Shown here in pieces: positions 57,848 through 64,000 of a stretch of DNA of 64,000 nucleotides. The stretch covers positions 44,960 through 108,959 of the forward strand of contig JACCGJ010014957.1 of NCBI GenBank assembly GCA_013407085.1. The letters run 5' to 3'. Source of the stretch: Atriophallophorus winterbourni (Eukaryota > Platyhelminthes > Trematoda > Plagiorchiida > Microphallidae). The notes beneath the pieces were generated by a model that saw only the letters and a program-made list of their open reading frames with translations, searched no databases and was not told the DNA's origin. The first letter of the stretch is position 1. Each line of letters opens with the position of its first letter. Both the position numbers and the translations under genes were made by a program.

Positions 57848-58444
57848 TCAGGTTTCACACTTCGCGATTACGAAGACAATATGGTCTTGTTCGCTGCTGC
57901 TTGATAAATAAATCTTCAGTGGACAATTGATTATCGGCATTTCCGGTTCGGTACTTTGATGCTCAGAAACTTCCGGTAAAGCTTCATTTTGTGAACTGCT
58001 ATCAGGATACTCAACTGGATCTGCGGCTGGTGCAAGATGACGCAGTGAAACAGTTTCTTCTCGACCATCTGGAAATCGTATGTGAGCATATTCGGGATTG
58101 CTCTCAACCAGGTCACCCTCTTCGACCAGAGAGTCATATTTAGATGACCCTGTATTTCTTCGAAGTAGTACACGGCCGGGAGCTAATAGCCACTGAGGTA
58201 AAGAGCTGCCGGTTACGGACCTGCGAAGGTGACGGAACATTCTTTCATGAGGAGTAACGTTGGTGGCTGTACACAGAAGTAAACGAATAGAATGTAGCGC
58301 GTCCGGTAGCACCGACTCCCATTGATCAATTTTTAAGTTTCGAGAACGTAAGCACAATGAGACTGTTTTCCATAGAGTAGCATTCAGTCTCTCTACTTGC
58401 CCATTACCGCGTGGGTTATAGCTTGTGGTTCTACTAGTGGCCAC
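57848..58444 (-). pseudogene. Gypsy A integrase C-terminal part, frameshifted
   Basis: 198 codons continue the integrase after the frameshifted stretch. RTTSYNPRGNGQVERLNATL contains the catalytic Glu of the DDE set. Next are SVLPDALHSIRLLLCTATNV, RVLLRRNTGSSKYDSLVEEG and SNPEYAHIRFPDGREETVSL, then an acidic Pro/Ser-rich tail. It has no start of its own; the ATG at 58442-58444 is an accident of the break. It is homologous to 56736-57279 of remnant E. Confidence 0.8.
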
Positions 58445-58468
58445 TCCATGTTCGTGTAGGAATGTTTT

Positions 58469-61390
58469 TTAACTCCGCAGACATAAATGAAGCACCTCTA
58501 TCTGAATGAATGAAGGAAGTAGACCAAATATTGAAAACAGATCAATAAGGCGCTGTATGATCGTGGAAGCTTTCATATCCGGACAAGGAAATGCGAAAGG
58601 AAAACGGGAATATTCATCGATCACGGTCAGAATGTAACTGTTACGTGTTGATGAAGGAATCGGTCCTTTAAAATCGAGACTCAAACTTTCTAACGGTTGG
58701 GTGGCTTTTATTAACTGATTAACATCCGGTTTATGAAACTTGGGCTTGAGCTCACGACAAGCAGAGCACTGCTGAATGATTGTCTTCACATCATCAAGGG
58801 AATACGGTAGATTTTTGGACCGAACAAAATGGAAAAAACGGGTCACGCCTGGATGACACATGTCTTCATGTACGATTTTCAAATCAAGTAACGAATGACT
58901 TGATGAACAGTAAGCTCTCGAGAGCGCATCTGCAGCTTGATTCTGGGTTCCGGGTCGATAGATTACATCATAAGAGAATTGAGATAGCTCAATGCGCCAG
59001 TGTTGAACTTTGTCGTTTTTTATTTTTCCACCGAGCTTCGAATCATACATAAAAGCGACGGATCGCTGATCGGTTATCAATTTAAAATGCGTCCCCAGTA
59101 GATAATACCGCCATTTTCTAATTGCTTCTATGATAGCGTATGTCTCCTTTTCTACAGCAGAATGTCTTCGTTCACTAGAACTTAGTGTTCGAGAGAAGAA
59201 TGCTACTGGACGGCCATTTTGGTTCAGTGTTGCAGAGATAGCGATATCAGATGCATCAGTTTCGACCACCAAAGGCACGTTTCGGTCTACGGTCATTACT
59301 GCAGCTTCCATTAATTCTGCCTTGGGAGCTTCATAGCTACGTAAGAGATCTTTAGACAACGGAAACTCCGTGTTGTGGATGAGGGGGTGAATTTTATCGG
59401 AGAATTTCGAAAACCACTGAGAATAGTACGCAAACATACCAATTACCCGTTGCTGTGACTTCAGATCCGTAGGCGGAGGAAGGAGAATTAATGGTTTAAA
59501 ACGATCCGGATCAGGTTTGATCTTCCCGAATGAAACGGTATATCCTAATAAACAAATCTCATTCGCAGCAAAAATGCACTTCTTGTTGTTGAGTGTCAAT
59601 CCGTACTGTTTTGCAATGTGTAAGAATTTATCCAAGTTGCGATTATGCTCGGCTATATCTTTTCCACAAACCGTGATATTGTCAACATAAACATATGTTC
59701 CATCGAGATTCTCTTTGCGAATTAATTCATCAATAGCGCGCTGGAAACAAGCTACACCATTAGTCACACCGAATGGTATTCTGCAAAATTGATACAGATT
59801 ATTACAAGCCTCAAATGCAGTGAATTTTTTCTCGTCTTCTCTGATAGGGATTTGATGATACGCTCTTTCTAGATCAAGTGTACTGTATACTTCATAGCGG
59901 GATATCTTTTCAATGATGGCGTCTATACGAGGCAGGGGGTACGCATCAAGTTCAGTGAAACGATTGATGGTTTGACTGTAATCAATCACCATACGCTTCT
60001 TTTGACGTTCATTCGTGGTTACGAGCACTTGGGCACGCCAAGGAGACTTGGATGGTTCAATTATACCGTCAGTAACTAATCTGTTTACTTCGGATTTGAT
60101 AAACGATTCGTCAGCTTGGCTAAACCGCCGTGATTTAATTCGTATTGGTTGGCATGCCGGCGATAAATGCGCGAATAACGTAGGCGCGGGCAGACTAGAT
60201 GTCGTGAGACCACATACAGAGAAGGTAGGGCGATCGCCCTGGAACGAGAGTTGAACGCTTCCGTGATGTTTTAAAAAGTCATGTCCGAGAAGGATATCAG
60301 TGCACAAGTGTGGGAGTACGGAAAGCTTAACATCGTTATATACTGTTCCGTTATGCGACAAAGAAACAACACAATGTCCCTTGGTATGGCTTCGTAATTG
60401 TGTAGAAGCTAAAATGATTTTGCTGTGTGACTGATATGTAGGAAATTTATGCCTCTGAACAATGGATTCGCATACAAAACTTTCTGAACTTCCAGTATCG
60501 ACCAACGCATCTAACTTCACACCGTTCACAATGACTTTAGTGATTGCATTTGAAAGACAAGCTGGAGCAGCAGCGGTGATGACAGAGGATGCTACAAATG
60601 GTGATGCAGATGCAACATGTTTATCAGATTTGGAAGAACGGCATACCGATCGAAAATGTCCCATTTTCCCACATGCCTTGCAGACTGCATCACGAGCAGG
60701 ACACTTGTGACGAGGATGTCTATCATAACCACAAAAGTAGCAAAGGCCTTGGAGCTTCCGGTTGATGCTGGCCAACGTTTTATTTGGGACTGAATCTATC
60801 GGTATGTTTTGGTGGCTATGCATTTCTGTTTGCACAGTGTTACAAGGAATTTCCTGGATGGGTGATGTATAAGAATGTGATTGCTTCTGCACCATGTCTA
60901 GAGACTTGGCTTGGTCAAAAGCAGTTTGGATGTCTAGAAATTTATTTTCAAGCAAGCGTTGTCGGATAGAATTCGAAGACATTCCCGAAATGAAAGCATC
61001 ACGTACGGCTTCGTCTTGATACTCGACAGCAGTTACAGATTTGAAGTTACAGTCCCATGAGAGCGAGCGGAGTCGCTGCAAAAACTGATCGAGGCTTTCG
61101 CTGGAATCTTGCTTACACGTAGCTAGTAGATGTCGAGCAAAAACTTCGTTCTTCGATTGTACGTAGGTTGACTGCAAAGTAGAAATAGCTGATTCATAGG
61201 AAGTGCATTGAAACACGAATTTATACACAGACGGGGAGAGGAAATGGATGAGTGTCTTTAATTTGTCTGGCTTATGTGAGTCTATAACATCAAGAAAGTT
61301 TGTGAATGTATAGAACCAATGTTCCCACGAGTCTGCAGCATCAGATGCGTTTGGGGTTTCAAAGCGTTCAGGACGAAGTAGTCGATCCAT
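58469..61390 (-). CDS. Gypsy A gag-pol polyprotein, truncated at integrase
   Basis: 973 codons. Residues 1-200 are a gag region (LRPERFETPNASDAADSWEH and FLQRLRSLSWDC). About 215-250 are two CCHC knuckles (CYFCGYDRHPRHKC and CKACGKMGHFRSVC). Near 297 is the protease LVDTGSSESFV. 395-600 is reverse transcriptase, with a YSTLDLERAYHQIPI motif A and IPFGVTNGVACFQRAIDEL; the catalytic box YVDN near 563 has Asn for the last Asp, a form I recall in other gypsy elements. 690-810 is RNase H (VVETDASDIAISATLNQNG and AFFSRTLSSSERRHSAVEKE). 840-890 is the zinc-binding HEDMCHPGVTRFFHFV and CSACREL. 905 onward is the integrase core (LDFKGPIPSSTRNSYILTVI), cut by a frameshift before the second catalytic Asp. 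The start ATG 61388-61390 precedes the first gag residues and no earlier in-frame ATG is needed. Confidence 0.85.
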   Translation of the reverse strand: MDRLLRPERFETPNASDAADSWEHWFYTFTNFLDVIDSHKPDKLKTLIHFLSPSVYKFVFQCTSYESAISTLQSTYVQSKNEVFARHLLATCKQDSSESLDQFLQRLRSLSWDCNFKSVTAVEYQDEAVRDAFISGMSSNSIRQRLLENKFLDIQTAFDQAKSLDMVQKQSHSYTSPIQEIPCNTVQTEMHSHQNIPIDSVPNKTLASINRKLQGLCYFCGYDRHPRHKCPARDAVCKACGKMGHFRSVCRSSKSDKHVASASPFVASSVITAAAPACLSNAITKVIVNGVKLDALVDTGSSESFVCESIVQRHKFPTYQSHSKIILASTQLRSHTKGHCVVSLSHNGTVYNDVKLSVLPHLCTDILLGHDFLKHHGSVQLSFQGDRPTFSVCGLTTSSLPAPTLFAHLSPACQPIRIKSRRFSQADESFIKSEVNRLVTDGIIEPSKSPWRAQVLVTTNERQKKRMVIDYSQTINRFTELDAYPLPRIDAIIEKISRYEVYSTLDLERAYHQIPIREDEKKFTAFEACNNLYQFCRIPFGVTNGVACFQRAIDELIRKENLDGTYVYVDNITVCGKDIAEHNRNLDKFLHIAKQYGLTLNNKKCIFAANEICLLGYTVSFGKIKPDPDRFKPLILLPPPTDLKSQQRVIGMFAYYSQWFSKFSDKIHPLIHNTEFPLSKDLLRSYEAPKAELMEAAVMTVDRNVPLVVETDASDIAISATLNQNGRPVAFFSRTLSSSERRHSAVEKETYAIIEAIRKWRYYLLGTHFKLITDQRSVAFMYDSKLGGKIKNDKVQHWRIELSQFSYDVIYRPGTQNQAADALSRAYCSSSHSLLDLKIVHEDMCHPGVTRFFHFVRSKNLPYSLDDVKTIIQQCSACRELKPKFHKPDVNQLIKATQPLESLSLDFKGPIPSSTRNSYILTVIDEYSRFPFAFPCPDMKASTIIQRLIDLFSIFGLLPSFIQIEVLHLCLRS

Positions 61391-61455
61391 TGTCTGAATT
61401 TCAGCTCTGCGATTTGGCTAGCTATGAGTTGAAACGGAATGTGTATTGTTGTGAA

Positions 61456-61842
61456 TCAATAATGCACAACGTACTTTCTCATTTCAGCTCCTAGAGAGTA
61501 GATCCATCGAAATCCATCCAACCCATGCTCATGGTTGTTTCGCTTGCAGAATCGTTGGCGGATGACCCGTTTACAAGCCCCACTCAAGTGAGCAATCTCT
61601 TGGATCTTGATCAATGTCTTTGTGGTTATCCACTTCGATCCTTTATGATTGCGTTCGCGTTGCTGGTCGAATTCCGATTGGTTCATAGTAAAGCTGTGGA
61701 TGAATTGCTTACCAGGTTGGCGAAATTTCAACACAAATTTTCCGTGCCTCGTAATGCCCACAGTTGGTTTGCTACGGTATTTTGGCGTCTCTGCCAAACG
61801 ATCCGCTACACATGCCAGTTGGGTTGCAAGCTCGGGTTGCAT
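61456..61842 (-). CDS. Unrecognised open frame upstream of gypsy A
   Basis: 128 codons on the - strand (MQPELATQLACVADRLAETP start, then KFVLKFRQPGKQFIHSFTM and a basic CKRVIRQRFCKRNNHEHG part). The + strand is open over the same bases for 124 codons (61525-61899). Both being open suggests unusual composition rather than two genes. The - frame could be an upstream gag-like or leader frame of element A. I recognise no domain. Confidence 0.3.
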   Translation of the reverse strand: MQPELATQLACVADRLAETPKYRSKPTVGITRHGKFVLKFRQPGKQFIHSFTMNQSEFDQQRERNHKGSKWITTKTLIKIQEIAHLSGACKRVIRQRFCKRNNHEHGLDGFRWIYSLGAEMRKYVVHY

Positions 61843-62224
61843 GGAAGCAAGCCAGAAAGAAATGAGTGGTATGTCGCATTTTGTTTTGTTGTTGTCTGAC
61901 TAGAGGAATGTGTTTCATACCTCGATCAGCTCATTTTCATACTTTATTGTTTTTTTCTGTTTCACTCGGTATTATAATGTCATTCTTGTCGAATTTTGTT
62001 ATAAACTACTTCGCTGCACGTTGGTCTGATCATTTCGGGAATCCCGCTGAACAAAATCAGTAAAAATTGCATTGAATATGCGTACAGATGTCATAATTTA
62101 AGGTCAAGTAATCCCGGGAATTCGTTGAACAAATTATGTGAGAAACACCACGTTGGTCATCCATGAGCGCCTTGAGTGCTTGACCAGGAATCACGTGTAT
62201 GATTCTGTGTTTGAATGTCGTATT

Positions 62225-62345
62225 TCGTATTTAACAGTGGCATTCGAGTGTAACTTTGTTTACCACTTATCCACTGTTTCTAACCAATCTCACTGTCTTC
62301 ACCTACTGACGGAAAACAAACAGAAACCTGTTTTGGTGTGTAAGA
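62225..62345 (+). repeat. Degenerate hammerhead SINE-like repeat, family 2
   Basis: It has AACAGTGGCATTCGAGTGTA, TTTACCACTTATCCACTGTT and then CTACTGACGGAAAACAAACA, GAAA and CCTGTT. The first core box is mutated (CTACTGA). A GGGATGGGGATATGAGCAAC tail occurs separately at 62730-62750. Confidence 0.5.
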
Positions 62346-62439
62346 AGAAGAAGAAGAATGACTTTATTCGTGTTCACGAATTTTTAGCAATAGATTAATT
62401 TCTCCACATAATACCAATAAAAAATATGTATAGCGTGCG

Positions 62440-62700
62440 CACAATGAAATAATACATAGGCCAATGAAGTGTCAGGTTACCTCGGGCTAGACAAATGTGA
62501 CGGGAATAAAAAAGAAGTAAAAAAACAGGACATCTCAGCGTGAATTAAAAATCGGTTAGCGTTTCTCCAACTTCATAGCATCAATAAATTAGGTTCTTTA
62601 TATAATGCAAATAAAATAAATTATATGTAGTGCCACTCAATGAAGTAATACTTGGGCTAAAAAAGTGTCAGGTTGACATGGGCTAGACAAATGTTAGGGG
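62440..62700. repeat. Two tandem copies of a short dispersed repeat
   Basis: The block AATGAA(A/G)TAATAC(A/T)T-GG...GTGTCAGGTT...GGGCTAGACAAATGT occurs at 62444 and 62638, about 194 bases apart. A relative lies at 56150-56290. It is non-coding. Confidence 0.55.
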
Positions 62701-62764
62701 AATTTGAAAAATCAACTCGAAAAATAACTGGGATGGGGATGGGGATATGAGCAACACATGACAT

Positions 62765-64000
62765 TGTTCATGGAATTTCAGTTTTACATTTTGTAACCAC
62801 GAAAGCCATGGATTTCTGTTTCAGGTCATGGATAGTTTTGAAAGTTGTAAACCAATACAAAGAAGAGTTTTATCTTTGTGTGTGTGTTTGCGAAGAATTG
62901 TTGTACAAACGCTCCATTATCTCTTCAAATTTTCTGGTGTGGTGCTGTGAAATCTTAGCATTTATGATCCTGGAAAATTTGAGAAATGTTTTTTTCTAAA
63001 CTTTGGGATCCTTAGAACGATTTTTGCTCAATTTGTTTACAGGGGCTAAATCTTCATCGTGGTTGTTTCTACGGTGCAAGGTAGTGAGAACATGCCAGCA
63101 TTCCCATTTTCGCAATTAGTAAACGATTTCTTACGTTTTTGCTATATAGTTTCCCCAGTGTCTTGTACCAGATTTTGTATAGGAAGGCAACCATTGTCCT
63201 CGCATGAAATCTAAGTATCAATGATGCCGTGTCGCTTGCTTGATGAAACCAGCTCATGCTGGTCTGAAATTTCTTATTCCATAGATGTTGAAAGGTTAGA
63301 TTAGATACGTAATCTGTACCTTGACGGTACTTGGTATTTTTGGGTCGTTATAGTCAAAATAACAGCATGTTTGTGTTCTGAGTCGTTTCCCGTTGGGGGA
63401 GAGATTGGTGATTCATCTATCAAAACTATTCTACTATTCTTACGGTGTGCAATGATTGTTCGTCTTTGGGAACCCTGAGGGTAACGTCAACCCCGTTTGG
63501 CTAATTTAGAAACGCGTTTGGTACTTGAATATCGTTCGAGGTCTATGAGCCGGTAATCAGTTTCAATTGATAGCAATCCGTGCATAAATATCTCATTGTT
63601 CTCCAGCTGGTCAAAACGAGTTTAGCTGAAGTTCCTACACCCTGGTTATTCCGAGAGAACATCTTCCCAACAAGCACTGATGTAGGAACAACATTTAATT
63701 TTCAAGTGAACTCATACCAGCATATGTCAAGATTTCGATTGATTGATGCGAAGATGGCACAGATAGACGCAAGTTTCTAAGGCCTTACGTCACACGAGGT
63801 GCCTATCGATAAGTTTAGACCGGTGGGTATTAAGCGATTGTCATTTTCATCTGTCGATATAATCTGGCGTACGTTTTCAGATATTACGATTAAATAATGA
63901 TAATGATTACGTACATTTTATGGTTGCATATATTTCTCTTTTGTATGTCATATTTGTTTGCCTCGTTGCGGTTTCCATTAATATCGTGTGAACTAAATTA
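62765..64000. other. No gene recognised
   Basis: Short frames at 62808-62999 (+), 63069-63257 (-) and 63580-63780 (+) have no recognisable features. No repeat family of the window is evident. Confidence 0.3.

Larger units (their letters stand above)
57671..61390 (-). mobile_element. Gypsy (Ty3) retrotransposon A, nearly intact coding region
   Basis: The element carries gag-pol in one frame for 973 codons (58469-61390) and the integrase C-terminus in another frame (57848-58444). Only two small frameshifts separate it from one continuous polyprotein, far fewer than in elements B to E. It is therefore the youngest LTR element here. LTRs are not defined. On the upstream side, an open frame at 61456-61842 of unknown nature lies next to it. 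Confidence 0.75.

Noticed and set aside
58780..60710. Several + strand frames of 60-90 codons inside the gypsy A region
   Set aside because: They are antisense shadows of the long gag-pol frame and have no features of their own.
61525..61899. A + strand gene opposite the frame at 61456-61842
   Set aside because: Both strands are open over the same bases, and neither frame has a domain. I kept only the - frame at low confidence because it lies upstream of and in line with element A.
1..64000. tRNA, rRNA, spliced-leader RNA genes and CRISPR arrays
   Set aside because: I looked for cloverleaf boxes, conserved rRNA words, regular spacer-repeat patterns and a spliced-leader exon, and saw none. 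The only structured RNA supported is the hammerhead.

Overview
The window looks like nuclear DNA of a flatworm, most likely a digenean trematode close to the schistosomes. The case rests on AT-rich sequence with sparse genes in long introns, many broken CR1-like and RTE-like non-LTR elements, several gypsy (Ty3) LTR elements, and a dispersed short repeat carrying hammerhead ribozyme cores of the type known from the schistosome Sm-alpha SINE. No species can be named from the sequence alone. There is no sign of a bacterial genome, CRISPR array or operon.

One host gene can be followed by splice signals and reading phase on the + strand from about 13.0 to 36.1 kb. Exon 1 (13003-13066) encodes a signal peptide. 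Exons follow at 13442, 15430, 15702, 23952, 24996, 33782, 35485, 35619 and 35976, ending in a stop at 36057-36059. All adjacent junctions agree in phase except exon 6 to exon 8, which needs one more small exon; a 40-base candidate lies at 27631-27670. The product would be a secreted or lumenal protein of about 410 residues that I do not recognise. Its introns hold CR1, RTE and hammerhead-repeat insertions.

Layout. 0-7 kb: ribozyme repeats, a piggyBac-like MITE in two copies and CR1 debris. 7-13 kb: a tandem dimer of the ribozyme repeat joined to a LINE fragment, LINE remnants and a perfect inverted repeat. 13-36 kb: the host gene with nested mobile elements. 37-41 kb: a nearly full-length dead CR1-like element on the - strand. 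41.2-45.6 kb: a decayed gypsy element with both LTRs. 47.8-51.2 kb: two gypsy remnants in opposite orientation. 51.4-53.7 kb: more ribozyme repeats. 55.5-56.1 kb: an RTE fragment. 56.6-61.4 kb: two related gypsy elements in the same orientation, one with a 973-codon open gag-pol frame. 62-64 kb: repeats only.

Most of the DNA is therefore transposable-element sequence at different stages of decay. The most notable signal is a hammerhead ribozyme with an intact core in sense orientation, about 45 bases downstream of the exon 6 splice donor of the host gene, together with other sense copies in its introns.
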